Of a stretch of 64,000 nucleotides of DNA, positions 1-7,238 are shown in pieces. Both the position numbers and the translations under genes were made by a program. The notes under the pieces are model-generated. The model was not told where the DNA came from. It was given only the letters and a program-made list of their open reading frames with translations, and did not search any database. The number at the start of each line of letters is the position of its first letter. The first letter of the stretch is position 1. This DNA comes from a virus: positions 1-64,000 of IMG/VR virus record IMGVR_UViG_3300011115_000575; one strand, 5' to 3'.

Positions 1-543
1 ATATTGTTGTAAAAGTAATTATGCTTCAGCAGATGGCAAGCAAAGCATAGTGTTGCTAACGTGTCAGCATTTTGTTAACGTTTATTTTCTACTAGCATTT
101 TTTTTATACTGTGGGCTTGGAGTGACAGGGTTATATATATTATTGGGATCCGGCAGAAAAAATCCGCGAAATCAGAAAATTTGACCGAGTGGGTATTGAA
201 TTACATTTTCAAAAACCTAATTTCCGAGATCTCAAAGCACTTTTTATACATAAAATATGTTTCAACATATACACTGGAAGATGACGGATCAATACTTCTT
301 CTCTCAATTACTTTTGCCAAAGCAGATAGATAAGAAGAACGAACTATCCGCTCGAACATAAACACTAAAACATTTTTACTACCTATCCAATTACATTTCG
401 ATTCAATTACATTTCCATTTTGATACAAATTATTTTGGAGCACAAATCTGACCTAGCAAAATCCATTCAATTACATTCTTCTGACCTTAAAATTTTTCTT
501 ACTATAGGAGCACCAATTTAAAACAAAAGTATTACCTTTACAT
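1..543. other. Left-edge region without a convincing gene
   Basis: No reading frame here looks like a real gene. The stretch holds one copy of the CCGGATCCC 9-mer (145-153, as its complement GGGATCCGG) and four copies of an AATTACATT-type word. It may be the regulatory end of the early transcription unit that begins with the gene at 544. No Bacteroidota-type TAnnTTTG element was found directly upstream of 544. Confidence 0.5.
199..477. repeat. Dispersed AATTACATT(T) repeats
   Basis: AATTACATTT or CAATTACATT occurs at 199-208, 388-398, 404-414 and 468-477, all on the plus strand of a non-coding stretch. The related words CAATTACTTTTTTAG and CAATTAGATTTTTAG recur in the non-coding regions near 3831, 4057 and 5314, and CAATTACATTTT occurs at about 6426 between two genes. 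In AT-rich DNA such words can arise by chance. Their concentration in intergenic DNA suggests a shared binding or leader element. Confidence 0.35.
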
Positions 544-840
544 ATGAGCAAAAAAGGTCAACATCTGAATTTACTTAATCCCTTGAATATCAAGGTTTTA
601 GATGATAATCCGTTATGCTCGATTACACTAGTTTACACAATTTTTAAACAATCAAATCCAATTACAATGACAAAATTTCAATTCTTAATCGTTACTTATT
701 TCGAAGATGGTAATGTAAGCACAAGGCAATTAGTTAACATCCGTAGAAAGCGATTTGATTCTGCTGAAAACTACATCAAAACCAAATACAAAGGTTGTGA
801 TGGTTTCTTCGTAGAGTTAAACAATTCTTGGTCAATCTAA
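544..840 (+). CDS. Hypothetical protein, 98 aa
   Basis: Not recognised. The product is a small, mildly basic soluble protein. Its C-terminal half (residues about 66-90) carries a basic stretch followed by a Tyr/Gly/Phe-rich segment. The start ATG at 544 follows an A-rich leader without a Shine-Dalgarno sequence, as for most genes here. It is the first gene of the rightward cluster containing the amidoligase and glutamine amidotransferase. Confidence 0.55.
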   Translation: MSKKGQHLNLLNPLNIKVLDDNPLCSITLVYTIFKQSNPITMTKFQFLIVTYFEDGNVSTRQLVNIRRKRFDSAENYIKTKYKGCDGFFVELNNSWSI

Positions 841-871
841 ATCAATTTCAAACAATCAAAACAAACACAAA

Positions 872-1033
872 ATGAAAAAGCAATTTATCCCAATGTTCGC
901 CATCGCTCAAGGTCTAATTCCAATGACTATTTTTTGTGCAAAGCATAATGGTTTTGCAGAAGCAATTTTCTGTGTTATTGCCTATGTCGGCATTAGCATT
1001 CTTACAATTTTTATAGGTCAAAAAGAAAACTGA
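872..1033 (+). CDS. Small hydrophobic protein, 53 aa
   Basis: A short reading frame with an ATG behind an A-rich leader. The product has two hydrophobic segments, residues about 5-21 and 31-49, separated by a short hydrophilic stretch (CAKHNGFAE). This suggests a small integral membrane protein with two helices. It lies 31 bases after the preceding gene and 41 bases before the amidoligase, in the same direction. The function is unknown. Confidence 0.5.
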   Translation: MKKQFIPMFAIAQGLIPMTIFCAKHNGFAEAIFCVIAYVGISILTIFIGQKEN

Positions 1034-1074
1034 TTTAACTAAACAATTCAAACACAATTTAAACAATTACAATT

Positions 1075-2796
1075 ATGAACGTAACAACAATTTTTGGACA
1101 ATCAATTCACGAAGAATTAACATCAAAATTACATTCTTCTTATGGTCAAAATCAATTCATCAATTCATATGATATGACAAGAGATTCGAATTCAAATGAA
1201 TTTAAGAAAGTTACTTGGGCTTATTACTTTAATGAATCTAATCACATATGGCAAAGAGGTTTCTTCATGAAATCTGATTGCGTTAGATATCATCGTAATC
1301 CAAATAATGAGGGGAATACATACATTGCTAATATATCATTGGTACATACAATTAAAATACAATATGCTGATAAGACATTATACTTTATGTCGCATGAGCA
1401 AAGATTTAATGCGGGATATGTGTATTCATTAGATGAGCATAGATGGTTAGATTTAAAAGTAACTGACAAACATATGTTTGGCGATTTGGTTTTGATTCGC
1501 AAAGCCAATGACAAAATGGATTATGTCGCAAAGAAATTTGCTACCATATATGAATCAATGATTTCAAGTTTAGTAAGAACTAGGAATACGGTTTCAATGT
1601 CACAATGTCCAAGTAAAAGATTCGTTTTGCTTGTTACATTTGACCATCAAGATGTTGTTACTTGTTTCATAAGCAATAATAGATTTTTAAGAACGGATTG
1701 TCGTGAATACTATGTAGTAGATTCTCATGGAGTAAATGAATTGATACACATATCTCATGGTCAAGCAATGAGATTAATTTGGGGAGAATCATATGAATTC
1801 ACAATGATGGATGGAGATAGTATTTATTTCAGATACAATCCGATAATACATGATGGCATTTATTATTTCGATATGAATTCTGCCATTGTAAATGGATATG
1901 TGGATAGAATTTGTCCAATCTGTTCTTCAACATTAGATGCACAACATGATGCAGATGTTTGTGCAAGAAGAAACCATAAGAATCCTCGTTATGATTATCA
2001 CAGAGATTTTACGGTTAAGCAGATTCAATTAGAGCAAAAATTTGTATTCAAAATGGGAGTCGAAATTGAGAAACAATCTTATCTTGGTAGTAAGCATTCG
2101 AATGTATCTATAGGTCAAAGATTCGGTTGGAAGAAAGAAAGGGATGGCAGTTTATGTGATACAATCGGATATGAATTAGTTAGTCCATGTTACCCATTGT
2201 TTACTGATGATTTAATCAATGAGGCAAAAGAAATTGAGTTAGCATTCCCTAACTTAATCAATGGCAATGACCATGATTTAATTAGCCATTCTCGTGGCAA
2301 TTCCGCTTGTGGAGGACATATACATTTCTCTCGTAGTTACACATCTGCAAAGGATACATTCGAAATGATTAGTGGTTATATCCCTTTGTTTTATGCCATC
2401 TATCGTAAACGTAGTGAATCAGATTATTGTGGTGCTAAAGAGAAATTAAGAATGAAAGGATCTACCGAGAAGATGCAAGCAGTTCGAATCATCGAAGATA
2501 TCATTAATCCTCGTATTGAATTCCGCATCTTCCCATTAGTAAAAGACATTGACCAATTACAATGGCGAATTGATTTACTTAGAATCATGGCAATGAATCC
2601 AACTAACCGATTCAATGAAGTTGCCAATATGCTAACTGATAAGGAATCAGATTTATATAAGCATATGACAAAAGAGTTTAGCCCAAGCAAAATCAAGCAA
2701 AGGATATTAGATTCTATTGACATGGCGAAGAGATACGATAGGGATTTCTATTCATTCGATTTCTCTTCTATTAGAAATGCAGTTAACAATATGTGA
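1075..2796 (+). CDS. Amidoligase-like enzyme (GCS/glutamine synthetase fold), 573 aa
   Basis: The C-terminal half matches the carboxylate-amine ligase (amidoligase) superfamily with the glutamine-synthetase/GCS fold. It has GVEIE at residues 328-332 (metal-binding acids), RDGSL at 356-360, YELVSP shortly after, CGGHIHFS around 412-419 and PRIEFRIF around 479-486 (E482 and R484). Family members use ATP to join a carboxylate to an amine or ammonia. The N-terminal half (1-275) is not recognised. Between the halves lies a possible zinc site: C280, C283, H291, C296 and H301. The next gene is a class II glutamine amidotransferase, which could supply ammonia. The family call is fairly secure; the substrate (cell wall, protein or nucleotide) cannot be read from the sequence. 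Confidence 0.75.
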   Translation: MNVTTIFGQSIHEELTSKLHSSYGQNQFINSYDMTRDSNSNEFKKVTWAYYFNESNHIWQRGFFMKSDCVRYHRNPNNEGNTYIANISLVHTIKIQYADKTLYFMSHEQRFNAGYVYSLDEHRWLDLKVTDKHMFGDLVLIRKANDKMDYVAKKFATIYESMISSLVRTRNTVSMSQCPSKRFVLLVTFDHQDVVTCFISNNRFLRTDCREYYVVDSHGVNELIHISHGQAMRLIWGESYEFTMMDGDSIYFRYNPIIHDGIYYFDMNSAIVNGYVDRICPICSSTLDAQHDADVCARRNHKNPRYDYHRDFTVKQIQLEQKFVFKMGVEIEKQSYLGSKHSNVSIGQRFGWKKERDGSLCDTIGYELVSPCYPLFTDDLINEAKEIELAFPNLINGNDHDLISHSRGNSACGGHIHFSRSYTSAKDTFEMISGYIPLFYAIYRKRSESDYCGAKEKLRMKGSTEKMQAVRIIEDIINPRIEFRIFPLVKDIDQLQWRIDLLRIMAMNPTNRFNEVANMLTDKESDLYKHMTKEFSPSKIKQRILDSIDMAKRYDRDFYSFDFSSIRNAVNNM

Positions 2797-2804
2797 TTGT
2801 GTAT

Positions 2805-2826
2805 GGGGAGATGAAATATTCTCCCC
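2805..2826 (+). terminator. Intergenic hairpin, possible weak terminator
   Basis: A perfect 7-bp stem (GGGGAGA / TCTCCCC) with an 8-base loop starts 8 bases after the amidoligase stop codon. No T-tract follows, so it is probably a weak terminator, an mRNA 3'-end stabiliser or a processing site between the amidoligase and the amidotransferase gene. Confidence 0.4.
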
Positions 2827-2901
2827 TACAACAAATTCCACTATCAGCAATTCAATTACTCAAACACAATTATTTTTCAAACAATTTAAATTATAACTAT
2901 T

Positions 2902-3705
2902 ATGTGTATCGCAATTTTAAATTCCCCAAACATTACATTCAAAGAATCATTAATCCGCAATTGTTGGGATAACAACAAAGATGGTGGCGGAATGATTTGG
3001 ACTGATGTAAAGTCAAATCAATTATACATTCACAAAGAGATTCAATCGTTTCAGAATTTCTACAACAAGTACATCGAGATTCGTAAAGAGAATCCACAAT
3101 CAAATATCGTTCTACATTTCCGTATCTCTACAAGTGGTGGAGTTAATGAAACCAATTGTCACCCATTCCAAGTCAATAAGGATTTGGCATTCGTTCACAA
3201 TGGAATCATATCAGAACTGAATGGTATTGATGCCAAGAAATCAGATACCAATCTATTCAATGAAATGTATCTTCGTAAACTACCAAGTGATTTCATCTAC
3301 AATGATGCTATCCTTAAATTGATTCAGAAATTCATTGGTAGCAGTAAATTAGTTTTCTTAAATGCTTATAATGAGTATACCATTATCAATGAATCATTAG
3401 GCAAGAGAGATGCCGAATTCGAGGGATGTTGGTTTAGTAATTCTACCTACAAGAAAATCGATTATGTTGATTATGGTGGCACAAAAATTTACAATAATGC
3501 CAAGCCTAAATACCGATGGAATTCTGAATCCTCATGGGATATGCCCAAGCAAAAGGAAATCGTTTATCCTCCTATAGTGGATGATGTGTACGAAGAATTC
3601 GATGTGTATCAAGAAAGGTTTAATGAGTTAAAGAAGAAAGATGTTACATCGTTATCCATTGCCGAATGGGAAGAAATGGAGAATCTCAAATGGTATTGCA
3701 TCTAA
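2902..3705 (+). CDS. Class II glutamine amidotransferase domain protein, 267 aa
   Basis: The product is an Ntn-hydrolase-type glutaminase domain. It starts Met-Cys, so removing Met1 would expose the catalytic Cys2 typical of class II amidotransferases. Further family motifs are HFRIST at 72-77, the GGVNETNCHPF segment at 79-89 and FVHNGI at 97-102. Such domains hydrolyse glutamine and pass ammonia to a partner synthase. The protein lacks a synthase domain and ends in a Lys/Glu-rich tail, so it probably serves the amidoligase encoded just upstream. A rho-independent terminator follows it, closing the unit. Confidence 0.8.
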   Translation: MCIAILNSPNITFKESLIRNCWDNNKDGGGMIWTDVKSNQLYIHKEIQSFQNFYNKYIEIRKENPQSNIVLHFRISTSGGVNETNCHPFQVNKDLAFVHNGIISELNGIDAKKSDTNLFNEMYLRKLPSDFIYNDAILKLIQKFIGSSKLVFLNAYNEYTIINESLGKRDAEFEGCWFSNSTYKKIDYVDYGGTKIYNNAKPKYRWNSESSWDMPKQKEIVYPPIVDDVYEEFDVYQERFNELKKKDVTSLSIAEWEEMENLKWYCI

Positions 3706-3727
3706 TACCAATTCTTAATTCATAGTA

Positions 3728-3760
3728 CAATCCCTCGTAGAAATATGGGGGATTTTTTTT
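3728..3760 (+). terminator. Rho-independent terminator
   Basis: The stem AATCCC (3729-3734) / GGGATT (3749-3754) is followed by a run of eight T. It lies just downstream of the glutamine amidotransferase gene. Confidence 0.75.
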
Positions 3761-3837
3761 GTGCCATATAAAAATCTAATTCAATTTTTTGTAGCTCCGC
3801 CAATTTTCCGGTTTGCACTGGTTGAATTCAATTACTT

Positions 3838-3876
3838 TTTTAGTTTTGTCTAAAATTAAATTTAGGTTAGCCTAAA
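3838..3876. repeat. Double inverted repeat, operator-like
   Basis: TTTTAG-N6-CTAAAA (3838-3855) is followed at once by TTTAGG-TTAG-CCTAAA (3861-3876), giving four CTAAA/TTTAG half-sites within 39 bases. AATTCAATTAC precedes it. A TAGTTTTG word at 3841-3848 fits the -7 promoter consensus but has no well-spaced -33 element. This is probably a binding site for a dimeric regulator. Confidence 0.5.
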
Positions 3877-3903
3877 AAATGTAAATCAATTTTTCCCAAA
3901 AAC

Positions 3904-3981
3904 ACTATCATCATTTTGCAATCCGTTAGGCATAATTTTATTTCCCTCAAATTCCACTATCATCATTAGCTATCCGTGTGG
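3904..3981. repeat. Imperfect direct repeat with CACTATCATCATT
   Basis: CACTATCATCATT at about 3904 and again at about 3956 is followed in both copies by a GC[A/T]ATCCGT block and a TAGGC or GTGGC block. The units are about 28 bases long and 52 bases apart. No coding sequence explains them. Confidence 0.5.
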
Positions 3982-4062
3982 CTGAATATAATCTAATTGA
4001 ATTTCGTTTACTGCTGGAGCCAGTGCTGGTTGCAGGAGAAAATATGGTAAAACTCAATTACT

Positions 4063-4082
4063 TTTTTAGGTGCGTCTAAAAA
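4063..4082. repeat. Inverted repeat TTTTTAG-N6-CTAAAAA
   Basis: A perfect 7-bp inverted repeat (TTTTTAG at 4063-4069, spacer GTGCGT, CTAAAAA at 4076-4082) preceded by CTCAATTAC. It has the same architecture as the elements at 3838 and 5321, with an unrelated spacer, which suggests selection on the two arms. Confidence 0.55.
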
Positions 4083-4110
4083 TGTAAGTAAATGAATCTC
4101 CGGCGTTCCA

Positions 4111-4134
4111 GTGATCCCACAGGTGATCCCACAG
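4111..4134. repeat. Perfect tandem 12-mer (GTGATCCCACAG x2)
   Basis: GTGATCCCACAG occupies 4111-4122 and is repeated exactly at 4123-4134. It lies about 25 bases upstream of the promoter candidate for the gene at 4225 and may be an activator or repressor site. Confidence 0.5.
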
Positions 4135-4159
4135 GAGAAAAATAAATATTAGAAAACAC

Positions 4160-4191
4160 TTGACATTGCTATATCAAATGTATTATCTTGC
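4160..4191 (+). promoter_or_regulatory. Promoter candidate for the 4225 cluster
   Basis: TTGACA (4160-4165), an 18-base spacer and TATCTTGC (4184-4191), an imperfect match to the Bacteroidota -7 element TAnnTTTG. The expected start lies about 30 bases upstream of the ATG at 4225. Confidence 0.45.
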
Positions 4192-4224
4192 ACTATTATT
4201 AATCAAACAAATCAAATTAACACA

Positions 4225-4644
4225 ATGAAAAAATCAATTAAAGACCAATTGACTGCCATCGATGTGCAGTTAAACGAATGGTACGGATGTATGCCATTTG
4301 TAGCGTTAAGTCGCATTCACTTTGAAGATATCGTCCACGAAGCGATAACAATGCCAAAGGATAAGTTCCAAGAGTATTTAGACGCATTGCGTGAAGAATG
4401 GAATGAATCCTCTATTATTGACAAGATAGAAGTATACGAGGAGTGTTACGAGATGTTCGAGGATTTTATGCCCGAATTAGATGAAGATGAAGAAAGTTTC
4501 GATGAAGTCAAAGGAGTCCTATCCTTGTATTCAGATGATTTCGAAAGGTCACACACTTGGGAAGATGTATGCGAAATCGTAGGTGCTGATGCCGAGTACG
4601 ATAATGTATCAATCAAATTTATAGGAGTTTTACAATCTAAATAA
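4225..4644 (+). CDS. Very acidic hypothetical protein, 139 aa
   Basis: Not recognised. The protein has roughly three acidic residues for each basic one, with an Asp/Glu-rich stretch around residues 85-98 (LDEDEESFDE). Small acidic early phage proteins sometimes act as DNA mimics or inhibitors of host enzymes; that is only a possibility here. It is the first gene behind the repeat-rich control region, so it is probably regulated and expressed early. Confidence 0.6.
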   Translation: MKKSIKDQLTAIDVQLNEWYGCMPFVALSRIHFEDIVHEAITMPKDKFQEYLDALREEWNESSIIDKIEVYEECYEMFEDFMPELDEDEESFDEVKGVLSLYSDDFERSHTWEDVCEIVGADAEYDNVSIKFIGVLQSK

Positions 4645-4651
4645 TAACACA

Positions 4652-4801
4652 ATGAGAAAGCTATTAATCGATGCCCTTGAAGATTTGTTGGGCGATGAGT
4701 ACGATGCGAATGATTTGGTTCGTTTAAGCGAAGGAGAATTAATTCAGCAGTTAATTAATGTAGCACACTATTACAAAGACCAATATCAAAACGAAGACTA
4801 A
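4652..4801 (+). CDS. Small acidic hypothetical protein, 49 aa
   Basis: A short frame beginning 7 bases after the preceding stop behind an A-rich leader. Its stop codon overlaps the next start (TAATG at 4799-4803), a typical translational-coupling arrangement that supports it being real. The product is acidic and helical-looking (DALEDLLGDEYDANDL). The function is unknown. Confidence 0.55.
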   Translation: MRKLLIDALEDLLGDEYDANDLVRLSEGELIQQLINVAHYYKDQYQNED

Positions 4802-5046
4802 TGACATCAGAAGTATTTTGGCAAAAAAGAGCCATTGAAGTTTTGCAAGGCAAGACTATCATAAAAGTTGAGTACATCTCTAAAGAAGTTGCAGAGAAGA
4901 ATGGTTGGCATAAGCGAGGCATTATAATGGAATTGAATGATGGCATCATATTAACTATCTTATCTGATGATGAGGGAAATGATATGGGAGTTATCGAGTA
5001 TTATCGTGAAGAGCATTACTGCGGAATTTTACCAAGTTTACAATAA
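4801..5046 (+). CDS. Hypothetical protein, 81 aa
   Basis: Not recognised. The product mixes charged helix with beta-like segments (GIIMELNDGIILTIL). Its start codon shares a base with the stop of the preceding small gene, so the two are probably coupled. Confidence 0.6.
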   Translation: MTSEVFWQKRAIEVLQGKTIIKVEYISKEVAEKNGWHKRGIIMELNDGIILTILSDDEGNDMGVIEYYREEHYCGILPSLQ

Positions 5047-5063
5047 TTTAAATAAATACAATT

Positions 5064-5279
5064 ATGGAAAAAGAAATCAGAGTATACGGAATTAATCAAG
5101 AAGAACTTAAAGAAGAATTCTTGGATGCAGTAGAGATTATTGGGTGGAGTAAGATTGCTAATTGGGAATTCATTGAATGGGCTACAGAACAAGGTAATGT
5201 ATGGTCATTAAAGGGTTTCGAAGAGGCATTTAATGGTGTAGAAATATGTACAGATATGTTTGTAATTCGAATCATATAA
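5064..5279 (+). CDS. Hypothetical acidic protein, 71 aa
   Basis: Not recognised. The small acidic product contains several Trp residues (GWSKIANWEF, VWSLKGF). It lies 17 bases after the preceding gene with an A-rich leader. It ends just before the inverted repeat that precedes the methyltransferase gene. Confidence 0.55.
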   Translation: MEKEIRVYGINQEELKEEFLDAVEIIGWSKIANWEFIEWATEQGNVWSLKGFEEAFNGVEICTDMFVIRII

Positions 5280-5320
5280 CACTGGTGCCAGCCCAGATCC
5301 TCTGGTTAAATTCAATTAGA

Positions 5321-5340
5321 TTTTTAGATTAAACTAAAAA
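5321..5340. repeat. Inverted repeat TTTTTAG-N6-CTAAAAA upstream of methyltransferase
   Basis: Perfect 7-bp arms (5321-5327 and 5334-5340) with spacer ATTAAA, preceded by TTCAATTAG. It ends 4 bases before the ATG of the C5 methyltransferase. The position suggests an operator or translational control element for that gene. Confidence 0.55.
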
Positions 5341-5344
5341 AGTT

Positions 5345-5992
5345 ATGAAAAGAGTATTAGTAGCTTGCGAAGAGAGTCAAGCAGTCACATTAGCATTTCG
5401 CAAATTAGGTTTTGAAGCCTATAGTTGCGACATATTACCATGTAGCGGAGGTCATCCCGAATTCCACTATCAACAAGATGTGTTCGAAGTAATCGACAAA
5501 GGTTGGGATTTAATGATTGCACATCCACCATGTACCTACTTATCAGTAAGCGGTGCAAGACACCTATATAATAAAGATGGCACACCAAACGAAGAAAGGT
5601 ACGAGAATCAGAGGCAAGCATTAGTATTTGTCTATAAGCTAATGTTGGCGAACATTCCACGGATTGCGATTGAGAATCCCGTATCAGTCATATCATCGAA
5701 ATTGCGTAAGCCCGACCAAATCGTTCAGCCCTATTGGTTTGGAGATTCAGCGAGCAAGACTACTTGTTTGTGGCTAACTAATTTACCAAAGTTAGTGCCT
5801 ACAAATATGGTTGAGAAAGGGAAGTTCAAAGAATGGGTTGATGGGAAGTCGGGGAAAACTAAACGACAAGCGATGTGGTATTACGAAGCATTGCAGAAGG
5901 CGAAGTCGCCCGAAGAACGTAGAGGAATGAGAAGTAAAACATTTCAAGGCATTGCCGATGCGATGGCGAGCCAATGGGGTGCAGTATTGTAA
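5345..5992 (+). CDS. DNA cytosine-C5 methyltransferase-like protein, 215 aa
   Basis: The compact C5-methyltransferase-type protein has an N-terminal AdoMet-binding start (VLVACEESQAVTLAF, residues 4-18), the catalytic HPPCT motif with Cys63, and the IENP motif at 109-112. A WFGD-to-TCLWLTNLP region follows, as is common in phage-encoded members. It would transfer a methyl group to cytosine in DNA, perhaps to protect phage DNA from restriction. At 215 aa it is much shorter than bacterial Dcm-type enzymes and has little room for a target-recognition domain. An inverted repeat ends 4 bases upstream of the start. A second, distinct family member is encoded at 18348. Confidence 0.75.
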   Translation: MKRVLVACEESQAVTLAFRKLGFEAYSCDILPCSGGHPEFHYQQDVFEVIDKGWDLMIAHPPCTYLSVSGARHLYNKDGTPNEERYENQRQALVFVYKLMLANIPRIAIENPVSVISSKLRKPDQIVQPYWFGDSASKTTCLWLTNLPKLVPTNMVEKGKFKEWVDGKSGKTKRQAMWYYEALQKAKSPEERRGMRSKTFQGIADAMASQWGAVL

Positions 5993-6011
5993 AACTTTAA
6001 ATGTAAATGAA

Positions 6012-6422
6012 ATGAAAAATCGTAAAGAAGTAATTAGTGCATTAGTATCACATTTTGGGCAAGATAATTCTAAAGAAGGGGAATCATTATTCCTTTTAGA
6101 CCTTGCATTTTCAAATGATGAGCAATTAATCAGCAAGTTAGTTGATATCGTAAATGATATTGATTTACCAAAAAGTAATAAGAGTCAAAGTGGGGCAAAG
6201 AATGGTCACTATTGGTTTGAGTTATTGACTAATGGTCAAAGAAAGAAGTTTAAAGCCAATTGGAATAACGAAAGGAGGATGAGTAATTGGGTATTTGAAG
6301 ACTACCTTGATAAAGAATGGGATTCAATAGATTCATTTCTTCGAAGTGGGTTTGTTTACATTACATCTAATGAAGGGTTATCTTATTGGCTTGAGTTGGA
6401 GACTGATCTCAGGAACAAATAA
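6012..6422 (+). CDS. Hypothetical protein, 136 aa, paralogue of the next gene
   Basis: The ATG at 6012 is preferred over an upstream in-frame start at 5952, which would lie deep inside the methyltransferase gene. The C-terminal half (residues about 66-130) carries a motif series shared with the next protein: YWFELL, a Q/R-K-F/Y-K stretch, FE(D/E)(Y/F)L, SI(D/K)xFL, GFV and EGxxYW. The N-terminal half is unique. The function is unknown. Confidence 0.6.
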   Translation: MKNRKEVISALVSHFGQDNSKEGESLFLLDLAFSNDEQLISKLVDIVNDIDLPKSNKSQSGAKNGHYWFELLTNGQRKKFKANWNNERRMSNWVFEDYLDKEWDSIDSFLRSGFVYITSNEGLSYWLELETDLRNK

Positions 6423-6451
6423 AATTCAATTACATTTTAACCAAGCAAATT

Positions 6452-6877
6452 ATGCCTACAAGAAAAGATTATTTTGAGTTGCTGTCATTTGACCAACAAG
6501 ATAAATACAAGTCCGAATATAATCGGCAAAACAATAAGCCAAGTTTTGAAGAATTTCTAAATGATAAATGCTTTTCTATAAAGCAATTCTTATCTGGCGG
6601 GTTTGTTTTTGATTTAAGCCAAGAGGGTTATTTCTATTGGTATAATCTATCAAACGAGAATATGTGTTTGCCTAATTGGGTAAACGTATATTATAATGAT
6701 GTTGACTTACATAATCCAAACAAATGGGTAATCAAGATTGGGTGCAAGCATTTTAAGTTGCCTAATAACTTTGCTGATTCAATAGCAGAAGATTTGCTAT
6801 TGAATAATTTGATAGGAAGTTACATCGTTGTAAGAGAAGAGTCAAAGAATATATTTTTTGAAGCAGATTTAATTTAG
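6452..6877 (+). CDS. Hypothetical protein, 141 aa, paralogue of the previous gene
   Basis: Residues 6-70 resemble the C-terminal half of the preceding protein (YFELLS, FEEFL, SIKQFL, GGFVF, EGYFYWY), so a domain was probably duplicated in tandem and attached to a different partner segment. The C-terminal half (about 85-141) is not recognised. A CAATTACATTTT word lies just upstream. Confidence 0.6.
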   Translation: MPTRKDYFELLSFDQQDKYKSEYNRQNNKPSFEEFLNDKCFSIKQFLSGGFVFDLSQEGYFYWYNLSNENMCLPNWVNVYYNDVDLHNPNKWVIKIGCKHFKLPNNFADSIAEDLLLNNLIGSYIVVREESKNIFFEADLI

Positions 6878-6882
6878 AAGTT

Positions 6883-7131
6883 ATGAGAATTATAGTTGAT
6901 GTAAATCCATTTACAATGGTTGCCAAGATATCGGCAAAAGTTAATAAGGTAGAAGAACGTACGGAAATCACTTGGTCTCCGTACGATTTTGGGAATGTTT
7001 GGTACACCTTTGGATTAGGTGGTAAAACATACGACATACTATTCTCTTACGAGGGGGCATTGTCAGTTGTAGTAGAAGATGCCGAAGATGGCACAGAGCA
7101 GTCAGTTAAATTAGAAATCTCTTTAAAGTAA
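6883..7131 (+). CDS. Hypothetical protein, 82 aa
   Basis: Not recognised. The composition looks beta-rich (ITWSPYDFGNVWYTFGLGGKT). It begins 5 bases after the preceding stop and is followed without a gap by the next ATG. Confidence 0.5.
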   Translation: MRIIVDVNPFTMVAKISAKVNKVEERTEITWSPYDFGNVWYTFGLGGKTYDILFSYEGALSVVVEDAEDGTEQSVKLEISLK

Positions 7132-7227
7132 ATGAGTAAGAAGCAAGTAACTACAGGGGAAGCACTGGAGTTTGTTTTATGTTTAATATTTGTAGCAGTT
7201 GTGTATTTTTTTATAGTTGTATACTAA
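7132..7227 (+). CDS. Single-pass membrane peptide, 31 aa
   Basis: The ATG directly follows the preceding TAA. The product has a short basic N-terminus (MSKKQ) and one hydrophobic helix (residues about 13-31). Small one-helix peptides are common among early phage proteins. The function is unknown. Confidence 0.4.
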   Translation: MSKKQVTTGEALEFVLCLIFVAVVYFFIVVY

Positions 7228-7238
7228 ACCAAATCAAT

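Larger units (their letters stand above)
3761..4224. promoter_or_regulatory. Gene-free regulatory-looking region
   Basis: About 460 bases without a gene. It contains two inverted-repeat elements of the TTTTAG-N6-CTAAAA kind (near 3838 and 4063), a direct repeat built on CACTATCATCATT (3904 and 3956), a perfect tandem 12-mer (4111-4134) and a promoter candidate (4160-4191). The density of repeats in an otherwise compact genome marks it as a control region. Confidence 0.6.

Noticed and set aside
201-443. 80-codon open frame on the minus strand near the left edge
   Set aside because: It is alone on that strand, has no promoter or leader typical of this phage, overlaps repeated AATTACATT words and has low-complexity composition.
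3841-3848. TAGTTTTG as a promoter
   Set aside because: It matches the -7 consensus, but the nearest TTG is only 16 bases away, and it sits inside the inverted repeat with no gene for 380 bases downstream.
5952-6011. Longer N-terminus for the gene at 6012
   Set aside because: It would lie within the methyltransferase coding region; the ATG at 6012 follows that stop and has the usual A-rich leader.
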